Positions 1 to 6,281 of a stretch of 9,159 bases of DNA are shown here, in pieces; position 1 is the stretch's first letter, and each line of letters starts with the position of its first letter. The stretch is from an uncultured Oscillospiraceae bacterium (GTDB lineage: Bacteria; Bacillota; Clostridia; Oscillospirales; Oscillospiraceae), in assembly GCA_910583885.1 (NCBI GenBank), contig CAJUAC010000087.1, positions 1 to 9,159 of the forward strand, given 5' to 3'. The notes beneath the pieces were generated by a model. The model was not told where the DNA came from. It saw nothing but the letters and a program-made list of their open reading frames with translations, and did no database searches. A program made the translations under genes and the position numbers.

Positions 1-1005
1 ATTTTCAAAAACAGCCTCACCGGCCTGCCCATCGGCGGCGGCAAGGGCGGCAGCGACTTCGACCCCAAGGGCAAGAGCGACCTGGAGGTCATGCGCTTCT
101 GCCAGAGCTTTATGACAGAGCTGTTTAAGTATATCGGGCCGGACACCGATGTGCCTGCCGGGGACATTGGCGTGGGTGGCCGGGAGATTGGCTACCTGTT
201 CGGCCAGTACAAGCGCCTGCGCAACGAGTTCACTGGCGTACTGACCGGCAAGGGCCTGACCTACGGCGGTTCCCTGGCCCGGACGGAGGCCACGGGCTAT
301 GGCCTGTGCTACTTCACGGATAACATGCTCCGGGACGCTGGGAAGGGCTTCGAGGGGGCCACTGTAGTGATCTCCGGTTCTGGCAATGTAGCTATCTACG
401 CCTGTGAGAAAGCCTCCCAGTTCGGGGCGAAGGTGGTAGCAATGAGCGATTCCAGCGGGTATCTCTATGACAAAAACGGCATTGACCTGCCCCTTATCAA
501 GCAGCTCAAGGAGGTGGAGCGCAAACGTATCTCCGCCTATCTGGACACACACCCGCAGGCGGAGTACCACCCCGGCTGCGCCGGGATCTGGAGCATCCCC
601 TGCCAGATTGCCCTGCCCTGCGCCACCCAGAACGAGCTTGGCCTGGATGCCGCCAAGACGCTGATTGCCAACGGCTGCTTTGCTGTGGCCGAGGGGGCCA
701 ACATGCCCTGCACCCCTGACGCGGTAGATGCACTCCAGACCGCAGGCGTCCTCTTCGCCCCGGCCAAGGCGGCCAATGCCGGCGGGGTAGCCACCTCCGC
801 GCTGGAGATGAGCCAGAACTCCATGCGCTTCTACTGGAGCTTCGATGAGGTGGACGAGCACCTGAAATCCATTATGTCCGACCTCTACCGCAACGCGTCC
901 ACTGCCGCCGCCCAGTACGGTATGGCGGGGGATCTGGTTGCCGGGGCGAATATCGCCGGGTTTTTGAAGGTGGCAGACTCCATGCTGGCCTACGGCGTGG
1001 TGTAA
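1..1005 (+). CDS. gdhA: NADP-type glutamate dehydrogenase, 5'-truncated by the window edge
   Basis: Cytosolic enzyme interconverting 2-oxoglutarate plus ammonium and glutamate, the entry point of ammonium into amino acids. The frame is open from base 1, giving the last 334 residues; alignment to the next gene puts the first visible residue near position 111 of about 445, so roughly a quarter is missing. Visible motifs are the substrate loop LPIGGGKGGSDFDP with the catalytic Lys (codon 43-45), DVPAGDIGVGGRE with the catalytic Asp (163-165), LTGKGLTYGGS, RTEATGYG, the Rossmann turn SGSGNVA, PCATQNE, and KAANAGGVATSALEMSQNS. Ser in SGSGN and SDSSG, where the NAD enzyme of Clostridium symbiosum has Phe238 and Pro262, points to NADP and hence probably to glutamate synthesis. 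All expected active-site residues in the visible part are intact. It is followed after 12 bp by a second gdh gene, so the two are probably cotranscribed. Its promoter and start lie outside the window. Confidence 0.96.
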   Translation: MFKNSLTGLPIGGGKGGSDFDPKGKSDLEVMRFCQSFMTELFKYIGPDTDVPAGDIGVGGREIGYLFGQYKRLRNEFTGVLTGKGLTYGGSLARTEATGYGLCYFTDNMLRDAGKGFEGATVVISGSGNVAIYACEKASQFGAKVVAMSDSSGYLYDKNGIDLPLIKQLKEVERKRISAYLDTHPQAEYHPGCAGIWSIPCQIALPCATQNELGLDAAKTLIANGCFAVAEGANMPCTPDAVDALQTAGVLFAPAKAANAGGVATSALEMSQNSMRFYWSFDEVDEHLKSIMSDLYRNASTAAAQYGMAGDLVAGANIAGFLKVADSMLAYGVV

Positions 1006-1017
1006 GGAGGCGGCGGC

Positions 1018-2361
1018 ATGAACGAGTATATTGCCCGCGTACTGGAGAACCTCCGGCGGCAGTACGCCAATGAGCCGGAGTATTTACAATCCGTCAGCGC
1101 CTGGCTGGAGATGGTCAGCCCGGCGGCAGACGACCCCCGCTATGAAAAGCTGGATCTGATCACCCGTATGGTGGAGCCGGAGCGGATGTTCACGTTCCTG
1201 ATCCCCTGGGTGGACAACCAGGGCGTCACCCACACCAACCACGGCTATCGGGTGCAATTCAACAGCGCTATCGGCCCCTACAAGGGCGGGCTGCGCTTCC
1301 ACCCCTCAGTGACGCCGTCAGTGGTGAAATTCCTGGGCTTTGAACAGACCTACAAAAACGCCCTCACAGGCCTGCCCATCGGCGGGGCCGCCGGCGGTGC
1401 GGACTTCAATCCCATTGGCCGCAGCAAGCGGGAAATCATGCGCTTCTGCCAAAGCTTCATGTTCGCCCTGTACCGCTACATCGGTGCGGACACCGACGTA
1501 CCCGCCGGGGATATCGGCGTGGGGAGCCGGGAAATCGGCTACCTCTACGGGGCCTACAAGCGGGTGACAGGCCGGGCAGAGAGCAGCGCCCTGACCGGCA
1601 AGGGCCTGACCTACGGCGGCAGCCGTATCCGGCAGGAGGCGGCGGGCTTCGGCACTGTGTACTTCCTGGCCCGGATGCTGGAGCACCAGGGGGAGACCCT
1701 GGAGGGGAAGCGGATCATTGCCTCTGGATTCGGCAACATGTCCTGGGGGGTGTGCCGGAAGGCGGCAGAGCTGGGCGGGAAGGTTGTCACCCTCTCCGGC
1801 CCGGACGGGTTCATCTACGACCCAGAGGGTGTGAACACCCAGGAGAAGTATGACTTTATGGTGCAGATGCGCTATCACGGGGACGACCGGGTGGAGGCCT
1901 ATGCGGAGCAGTTCGGCGTGGAGTTCTTCCCCGGCAAAAAGCCCTGGGAGATCCCGGCAGACATTGCCATCCCCTGCGCCACACAGAACGAGCTCACCGT
2001 GGATGACGCTGTGATGATTTTAGCCAACGGCGTACGCTACTATGTGGAGGGGGCCAACATGCCCGCCACAGCGGAGGCGCTGCGGCTGCTGCGGCTGAGC
2101 CCCAAGGTGCTTACCGCAGGGGCCAAGGCCTCCGGTTCCGGCGGCGTAGCCGTCTCAGCCCTGGAGATGGTCCAGAACTCCCTGCGCTACAGCTGGTCCC
2201 GGAAAGAGGTGGACGCAAAGCTGCGGGGCATTATGAGTTCCATTTATGATGCGTCCGCCCAGGCGGCAGAGGCCTACGGCCTGGGCTACGACCTGATCGC
2301 CGGGAACGACATTGCGGCGTTCCAGAAGATCGCGGAGGCGATGATTGCCCAAGGCCTGTAG
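1018..2361 (+). CDS. NAD-type glutamate dehydrogenase paralogue with a missing catalytic lysine (probable pseudoenzyme)
   Basis: Full-length 447-residue member of the hexameric glutamate dehydrogenase family, collinear with the C. symbiosum NAD enzyme (about 449 residues), so residue numbers coincide. The start is an ATG preceded by AAGGAGG (1004-1010) at 7 nt. Kept: Lys89 (GPYKGGLRF), Lys113, Asp165 (DVPAGDIGVG), Asn240, Ser380. Phe238 (SGFGN) and Pro262-Asp263 (SGPDG) match the NAD-specific fingerprint. Changed: the loop GGGKGG reads GGAAGG, so the catalytic Lys125 is Ala (codon 1390-1392); RPEATGYG reads RQEAAGFG, so Thr209 is Ala (1642-1644); the NAGGV motif reads GSGGV, so Asn373 is Gly (2134-2136). 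The frame is otherwise clean and the fold motifs are preserved, so the protein is probably made and folded. It may be inactive, altered in reaction, or a partner subunit of the upstream enzyme. Family assignment is very secure; loss of activity is inferred. Confidence 0.95.
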   Translation: MNEYIARVLENLRRQYANEPEYLQSVSAWLEMVSPAADDPRYEKLDLITRMVEPERMFTFLIPWVDNQGVTHTNHGYRVQFNSAIGPYKGGLRFHPSVTPSVVKFLGFEQTYKNALTGLPIGGAAGGADFNPIGRSKREIMRFCQSFMFALYRYIGADTDVPAGDIGVGSREIGYLYGAYKRVTGRAESSALTGKGLTYGGSRIRQEAAGFGTVYFLARMLEHQGETLEGKRIIASGFGNMSWGVCRKAAELGGKVVTLSGPDGFIYDPEGVNTQEKYDFMVQMRYHGDDRVEAYAEQFGVEFFPGKKPWEIPADIAIPCATQNELTVDDAVMILANGVRYYVEGANMPATAEALRLLRLSPKVLTAGAKASGSGGVAVSALEMVQNSLRYSWSRKEVDAKLRGIMSSIYDASAQAAEAYGLGYDLIAGNDIAAFQKIAEAMIAQGL

Positions 2362-2375
2362 CCGCCGCGCAAAAT

Positions 2376-2415
2376 ATCGGCCCCCGCATAAACGGCAGTT
2401 TATGCGGGGGCCGAT
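2376..2415 (-). terminator. Strong hairpin between convergent genes; terminator for the chemotaxis operon
   Basis: Perfect 18-bp inverted repeat, ATCGGCCCCCGCATAAAC, with a GGCA loop on the plus strand. Read on the minus strand, the stem is followed by ATTTT, so it is a proper intrinsic terminator for the chemotaxis gene ending at 2439. On the plus strand no T-run follows the stem, so it would stop gdh transcripts less efficiently, though such a long GC-rich stem 14 bp after the gdh stop probably also protects their 3' ends. Confidence 0.85.
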
Positions 2416-2438
2416 CCATAGCTTGCTGTACGGTGCGC

Positions 2439-3383
2439 TCAGCGCCCGGACTCCAGATCCTGTACAAGCGGCGGGATCTGGGAAATCATATTATCCATAT
2501 CCTCGAACATGGCGCTCTTTGTGGTGCCCAGGCGCCCGGCAGTGGTAATGTGCTTGATGACCTCCTGGTACTGATCCTTAATCTGCCCAAAGAACTGGCG
2601 GATCTCCAGTAATTCCTGCTGGGACATCCCGATTACATTGGAGATCTCCGTCTGCACAGAAACCGCGCCCTCAGCGGCATCCGTGATCTTCTGGAAGCTC
2701 TCACTGGTCTGGCCAACGATGCTGACCCCCTGGCCCAGCGTCTGCTGGGAGGACTGAATGCTGCCGCTGAGCTGGCCGGCGCGCTCCTCCACGTCACATA
2801 CGCCGGCATCTACCTCGCTGGCCAGCACCTTGATCTCCTTTGCCAGCGCCTTGACCTGGGTGGCGACCACCGCGAAGCCCCGGCCCTGTGTGCCGGCCCT
2901 GGCCGCCTCAATAGAGGCGTTGATTGCGAGGATGTTCGTCTGGTCCGCGATGGACACGATCTTGCCCATGCACCGCTGGATCCCTGTGATAGCGGACTGG
3001 AGCTGTGAGAATATCTCCGTCATCTCATCAAAGGAGCCCTGCACCTTCTCAGAGATGTGGCCCAGCTCCTCCATATCGCCCTGGGCCTCTATCACCGTCT
3101 GGGCAATATCACTCCGCACATGGGCAAACTGCTCCGCTGCCTGGTTAATATTGGCGAAGGATTCCCCCAAATTTTGCAGCTGCGCCTGGAAGCGGTCCGT
3201 CTCCTTCAGCACGTCAGAAAAGGAGGAGCCCACCAGGCTCAGCTCCCAGAGGGAGGCGACCTCCTTCTGCACCAGCTCCTTTTGATACTCCTTCAGGCTG
3301 CCCGCCACATGCAGGATCGGGTAGAGGCTCTTTTCCTCCTGCGCAGATGCCGCCTTATGGCGCTCTTTTCCCGCAAACAACAT
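2439..3383 (-). CDS. Soluble methyl-accepting chemotaxis-type signalling protein
   Basis: A 314-residue protein with a C-terminal MCP signalling domain, the coiled-coil hairpin that binds CheA/CheW arrays. The conserved tip lies at about residues 145-178: IADQTNILAINASIEAARAG followed by TQGRGFAVVATQVKALAKE. There is no hydrophobic segment, HAMP domain or recognisable ligand-binding domain; the roughly 140 residues before the tip look helical and form the other arm of the hairpin. It is therefore a cytoplasmic receptor-like protein that probably gets its input from the FIST protein encoded just upstream. I chose the ATG at 3383 because GGGAGG (3392-3397) sits 8 nt before it. A GTG at 3401 overlapping the FIST stop (GTGA) would add six residues but lies upstream of that ribosome binding site. 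No cheA, cheW, cheR or cheB is present in the window, and no C-terminal CheR-tethering pentapeptide is seen. Confidence 0.9.
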   Translation of the reverse strand: MLFAGKERHKAASAQEEKSLYPILHVAGSLKEYQKELVQKEVASLWELSLVGSSFSDVLKETDRFQAQLQNLGESFANINQAAEQFAHVRSDIAQTVIEAQGDMEELGHISEKVQGSFDEMTEIFSQLQSAITGIQRCMGKIVSIADQTNILAINASIEAARAGTQGRGFAVVATQVKALAKEIKVLASEVDAGVCDVEERAGQLSGSIQSSQQTLGQGVSIVGQTSESFQKITDAAEGAVSVQTEISNVIGMSQQELLEIRQFFGQIKDQYQEVIKHITTAGRLGTTKSAMFEDMDNMISQIPPLVQDLESGR

Positions 3384-3397
3384 AGCTCTCCCCTCCC

Positions 3398-4453
3398 TCA
3401 CTCAAATACCACGCATGTCATGGACTGGTTGACAAAACGGTTGTTGTAGTGCTCACCGTACCCGACAAAGCCGGCGTGGCAGCCCAGGGCCGCCATCTCC
3501 TGCAAATATGCCTGCATATAGCCCTGCTCGGAAAACAGCTTGTAGCGGAACAGGCAGTTGACAGAAAAAATCGCCGAGCGGCGGGGGAAATCCTGGCAGA
3601 TCTGCTGGATCGTTTCCTTGGTGATGGCCTTGTAATCCCCCAGCTCCAGCAGGATCAGCACATCCGAGTCATTGACCTGGCGGAAGCAGGCCAGGGAATT
3701 CCCGTTGACCTCCTTGATCGAGATGATGCAGGTGTCATCCCCGTTGACCTTGCCAAAGGGGTTTTGGAAGGTCCTGGTCAGGATCTCCTCATCCGTCACA
3801 TGGAGGATGCTTTTGTAGACCTGCTTGGCGGACTGCCCATTGAGGGAGCCCAGTATGTATTTAGCCCGGTCTGTGTTGGAGGCAATGAACCGGTAATCCC
3901 CCAGCTGGTGGTAGATATTCTCCTTATAGGTCTTGACGCGTCCGGATTGGTTGCGGACGATGCCATAGGCCACCGCGTCCTGGTAGATCCGCCCGTTGGC
4001 GGATACCTTGCCCTCCCCGCCGGTACCGCCCACCAGGGGGATGCCCCGCTGGCGGAGGGTGGTATACATGGTCGTCAGCACGCAGGCATCGTTGCCCGTA
4101 CAGAAGTCGATGCACACGGTGTCCCGGCTGCTCCCGCCCACCCGCTGCACATCCTGCTCCAGCCGCCGGATATACTTCACCGGCATCGTGGACACATTCT
4201 CCAGGACATTGGCCGCAGCGTTGATCCCATCCAGGAAGGCGATCACACCCACGCCATGCTCCACAATGCCTGTCTGATAGCACATCCCCATGCACCCGAT
4301 GCTGGGGACCCCTGGGAAGCGCTTCTCCAGAGCCTTCACATGCGCCTCAAATTGAGCTTCATTTGATAACAGCATAATAAACTGGGGACGGCTGAGCCCT
4401 TGTACAGCCTCCTCCAGATTCCCTCTTTGGCTCATACCAACAAACTGCTTCAC
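3398..4453 (-). CDS. FIST-domain sensory protein (FIST_N plus FIST_C)
   Basis: A 351-residue cytoplasmic protein of the FIST family, intracellular sensory proteins thought to bind small ligands. The N-terminal part has the pattern VGMSQRGNLEEAV, RPQFIMLLSN, FPGVPSIGCMGMCY and GVGVIAFLDG. The middle has VCIDFCTGNDACVLTTM and GIPLVGGTGGEGKVSANGR. The C-terminal part ends in CHAGFVGYGEHYNNRFVNQS, the typical FIST_C ending (GxGE...N.S/T). No membrane segment is present. The start is taken as GTG at 4453, preceded by AAGGAG (4463-4468) at 9 nt. The longest ORF begins at an ATG at 4531 with no ribosome binding site, and it would run through a consensus promoter whose -10 element is at 4493-4498. 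The new N-terminus, MKQFVGMS, fits the expected domain edge. The stop is 14 bp before the ATG of the soluble chemoreceptor, so the two genes form an operon and probably a sensor/transducer pair. Confidence 0.88.
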   Translation of the reverse strand: MKQFVGMSQRGNLEEAVQGLSRPQFIMLLSNEAQFEAHVKALEKRFPGVPSIGCMGMCYQTGIVEHGVGVIAFLDGINAAANVLENVSTMPVKYIRRLEQDVQRVGGSSRDTVCIDFCTGNDACVLTTMYTTLRQRGIPLVGGTGGEGKVSANGRIYQDAVAYGIVRNQSGRVKTYKENIYHQLGDYRFIASNTDRAKYILGSLNGQSAKQVYKSILHVTDEEILTRTFQNPFGKVNGDDTCIISIKEVNGNSLACFRQVNDSDVLILLELGDYKAITKETIQQICQDFPRRSAIFSVNCLFRYKLFSEQGYMQAYLQEMAALGCHAGFVGYGEHYNNRFVNQSMTCVVFE

Positions 4454-4462
4454 GATGCTGTT

Positions 4463-4468
4463 CTCCTT
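4463..4468 (-). promoter_or_regulatory. Ribosome binding site that fixes the FIST start
   Basis: AAGGAG on the minus strand, 9 nt before the GTG at 4453. No comparable site precedes the ATG at 4531 or the internal ATG of the GMSQ motif. It lies inside the reading frame of the longer ORF, so it would be wasted there. Confidence 0.75.
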
Positions 4469-4492
4469 CCCATATGCTCTACAGATTTTTTC

Positions 4493-4521
4493 ATTATACG
4501 TGATGGACGGCTCCCTGTCAA
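4493..4521 (-). promoter_or_regulatory. Consensus sigma-A promoter of the FIST/chemoreceptor operon
   Basis: On the minus strand the -35 TTGACA (4516-4521) and the -10 TATAAT (4493-4498) both match consensus fully, with exactly 17 bp between them. Transcription should begin near 4485, giving a 5' leader of about 30 nt before the GTG at 4453. An inverted repeat (CTGTCAA, 9 nt, TTGACAG; 4515-4537) covers the -35 element and could be an operator. Confidence 0.85.
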
Positions 4522-4537
4522 CAATTATCATTGACAG
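4515..4537. repeat. Inverted repeat over the -35 element (possible operator)
   Basis: Half-sites CTGTCAA and TTGACAG, 7 of 7 matching, separated by 9 bp of AT-rich sequence. One arm contains the -35 hexamer of the FIST promoter, so a dimeric regulator bound here would block RNA polymerase. The spacing does not fit the TnrA/GlnR consensus (TGTNA, 7 nt, TNACA), since here 11 nt separate TGTCA and TGACA. Operator function is inferred. Confidence 0.4.
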
Positions 4538-4639
4538 GCAGAAATATTTCCGAAAAGTGCCCTGTCCTGCCGTATCAAGCCCCTTCTATGGGCTATTGCT
4601 GCGGCTGGCAGGCCGCCTGTCCATCCCGGCGCCACCCTG

Positions 4640-4654
4640 GGATTGACACAATCC
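4640..4654. repeat. Short perfect palindrome between the permease end and the FIST promoter
   Basis: GGATTG and CAATCC around ACA form a 6-bp hairpin with a 3-nt loop. It shares ATTGACA with the inverted repeat at 4515-4537. No T-run follows on either strand, so it is not a convincing terminator. The rest of the 4538-4679 interval shows no gene or recognisable RNA. Confidence 0.3.
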
Positions 4655-4679
4655 GGGTACTTTTATCCAGCATATAAGG

Positions 4680-4710
4680 GCCCGCCCTCTGGCCAGGCCG
4701 GAGGGCGGGC
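4680..4710 (-). terminator. Intrinsic-type terminator of the purine permease gene
   Basis: Perfect 10-bp stem GCCCGCCCTC / GAGGGCGGGC with an 11-nt loop, beginning 15 bp past the permease stop codon. The minus-strand sequence after the stem is only weakly T-rich (CCTTATATG), so termination may be partial or factor-assisted. Confidence 0.7.
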
Positions 4711-4725
4711 TATCCCGCTGTGTGC

Positions 4726-6063
4726 TTAGAGATATGTCAGGGCAAACATTGCTGCAAAGGCGATGGACAGGACATAGATCAGGACAGGGACCTCCTTCGC
4801 CTTCCCCCGGGCCAGCTTGATGAGGGAGTAGGAGATGAAGCCGAAGCCGATACCATCCCCGATGCTGTAGGCAAAGGGCATGGTGACGATGGTGAGGAAG
4901 CAGGGGATCGCTATCTCGATGTCATCCCAGGCAATCTCCGCCGCGCTCTTGAGCATGAACACGCCCACGATAATGAGGGCGGGGGCAGTGGCGGCAGAGG
5001 GGACGATCCCGGCAATGGGGGCAAAGAAGCAGCTGAGCAGGAAGAGCACACCCACGACCAGGGAGCTCAGCCCCGTGCGGGCACCCTCAGCAATACCGGT
5101 GGAGGACTCCACAAAGGTCGTGACCGTCGAGGTGCCGAAGATGGCGCCGGTGCAGGTGGCGACAGCATCCGCAATCAGGGCCCGGTCGCCGCCGGGGAGG
5201 TTGCCCCGTTTGTCCAGCATCCCTGCGGAACGGGCGGTGCCGATGAGGGTACCCACGGTGTCAAAGCAGTCGCAGATGAAGAAGGTAATGACCGCAGTGA
5301 CAAAGGCCAGCACGCCGCCATCCACAGCAAAGATCCCGGAAAAGCTCAGCTTGCCGAAGGTCTCCCCCAGCACGGTGAAGCTGATCGGGTCGGGATTGTA
5401 GACAGTCAGGCCCATGGGGACGCCGATGAGGGTGGTGGCAATGATCCCGATGAAAATGGCGCCCTTCACCTTGTAGGCCAGCAGGATGGAGATAATCAGC
5501 AGGCCGATGAGGGCCAGCAGGGCGGGGCCGTGGAGGATGTTGCCCATGTCGGAGTAATCGGTGGCAACCACGACGCCGTCCACCACCGTGTCGCCGATGA
5601 GCTTGACGATGTCCGCGTTCAGCAGGCCGATGAAGGTGATGAACAGGCCGATACCGGCGGAAATAGCCGCCTTCAGGTCAGCGGGGATGGAGGCGATGAT
5701 CTGGCTGCGCAAGGGCGAGACCGTCACCGCCAAAAACAGCAGGCCGCTGACAAAGACAATGGCCAGGCCCTGCTGCCAGGTGTACCCCATGCCGAAACAG
5801 AGGGTGTAGGTGAAAAAGGCGTTCAGACCCATACCGGGGGCCTGGGCAAAGGGCACATTGGCCAGCATTGCGGTCAGGAAGCAGCCAATGGCAGCGCTGA
5901 TGCAGGTGGCCAGCATGACGGCGTGCCAGTTCATGCCGGCGGCAGAGAGGTAGTTGGGGTTGACGAAAATGATGTAGGCCATCGAGAAAAAGGTCACGAT
6001 ACCGCCTACGATCTCCGTGCGGAGTGAGCTGCCGCGTTCTGAGATCTTGAAAAATTTGTCCAT
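4726..6063 (-). CDS. AzgA-type (NCS2) purine permease
   Basis: Integral membrane symporter of the guanine/hypoxanthine/adenine permease group (COG2252; relatives include B. subtilis PbuG and E. coli AdeP/GhxP), importing nucleobases for salvage. Its 445 residues match the family's usual 430-450. Diagnostic motifs in order are GGIVTFFSMAYIIFVNP (about 20-36), QAPGMGLNAFF (73-83), CDCFDTVGTLIGTARSAGML (about 265-285), FGTSTVTTFVESSTGIAEGA (about 310-330) and GDGIGFGF near residue 400. Hydrophobic stretches throughout fit the 14-span fold of the family. The ATG at 6063 is preceded by AGGAGG (6072-6077) at 8 nt. The gene stands alone, with its own terminator and a divergently transcribed mscS upstream. 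Which purine it carries cannot be read from sequence alone. I looked for the purine riboswitch core in the leader and did not find it. Confidence 0.95.
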   Translation of the reverse strand: MDKFFKISERGSSLRTEIVGGIVTFFSMAYIIFVNPNYLSAAGMNWHAVMLATCISAAIGCFLTAMLANVPFAQAPGMGLNAFFTYTLCFGMGYTWQQGLAIVFVSGLLFLAVTVSPLRSQIIASIPADLKAAISAGIGLFITFIGLLNADIVKLIGDTVVDGVVVATDYSDMGNILHGPALLALIGLLIISILLAYKVKGAIFIGIIATTLIGVPMGLTVYNPDPISFTVLGETFGKLSFSGIFAVDGGVLAFVTAVITFFICDCFDTVGTLIGTARSAGMLDKRGNLPGGDRALIADAVATCTGAIFGTSTVTTFVESSTGIAEGARTGLSSLVVGVLFLLSCFFAPIAGIVPSAATAPALIIVGVFMLKSAAEIAWDDIEIAIPCFLTIVTMPFAYSIGDGIGFGFISYSLIKLARGKAKEVPVLIYVLSIAFAAMFALTYL

Positions 6064-6258
6064 AAATTTCTCCTCCTCTTGTAAATTCCCACAGGGGTGG
6101 TACGCCCCTTTTACACAGCGCTATTTTACACGATTTTAATAGAAAAGAAAACCCCTTGCCGCAGGCTCCTCAAAATTTTTGTGCAAGCTCACGGTTTTGC
6201 CAGCCTGCCTTTGTCCATAATTTCCCATTTTTCCAGAAAAAATAAAAAATGCTTCTCA
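6064..6258 (-). promoter_or_regulatory. Leader region of the purine permease, with possible RNA structure
   Basis: On the minus strand, a 7-bp inverted repeat (arms at 6161-6167 and 6202-6208, GCAGGCT/AGCCTGC) encloses 34 nt, and a small AGGGG/CCCCT hairpin lies at 6093-6109, about 16 nt before the ribosome binding site. AT-rich -10-like words (TAAAAT, around 6121-6138) occur without a convincing -35, so the promoter is not placed. A nine-codon reading frame (6189-6218) begins with nearly the same bases as the permease start. No known riboswitch class is recognised. Confidence 0.3.
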
Positions 6259-6281
6259 AGTCCCCCAAAATATGGTATCCT
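6253..6281 (+). promoter_or_regulatory. Probable promoter of the mscS operon (extended -10)
   Basis: TTCTCA (6253-6258), a 17-bp spacer and TATCCT (6276-6281), with TG one base upstream of the -10 (6273-6274). Each hexamer matches consensus at four of six positions, and the TG extension compensates. The expected start near 6288 leaves about 50 nt before the ATG at 6340, which agrees with that start and not with the ATG at 6292. Confidence 0.4.

Noticed and set aside
1318..1878. A 186-codon minus-strand frame inside the second gdh gene
   Set aside because: Antisense shadow of a strongly conserved enzyme; no start signal or recognisable product.
1..2361. The two gdh genes as a recent tandem duplication or a repeat assembly artefact
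   Set aside because: They differ at many residues and in coenzyme fingerprint, so they are old paralogues with distinct sequences.
3449..4366. A 305-codon plus-strand frame opposite the FIST gene
   Set aside because: The FIST protein has clear family motifs on the other strand; the plus frame has no family features and no ribosome binding site.
4516..4536. TnrA/GlnR nitrogen-control box at the FIST promoter
   Set aside because: TGTCA and TGACA are present but separated by 11 nt, not the 7 nt of the known consensus.
4634..4680. Plus-strand promoter starting at the TTGACA near 4643
   Set aside because: No -10 element at 16-18 bp and no plus-strand gene for about 1.6 kb downstream.
4720..6027. 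A 435-codon open frame on the plus strand opposite the purine permease
   Set aside because: It mirrors the permease frame: low-complexity Gly/Asp/Glu/His-rich protein, no ribosome binding site, no known motif. Typical antisense openness of a GC-rich hydrophobic gene.
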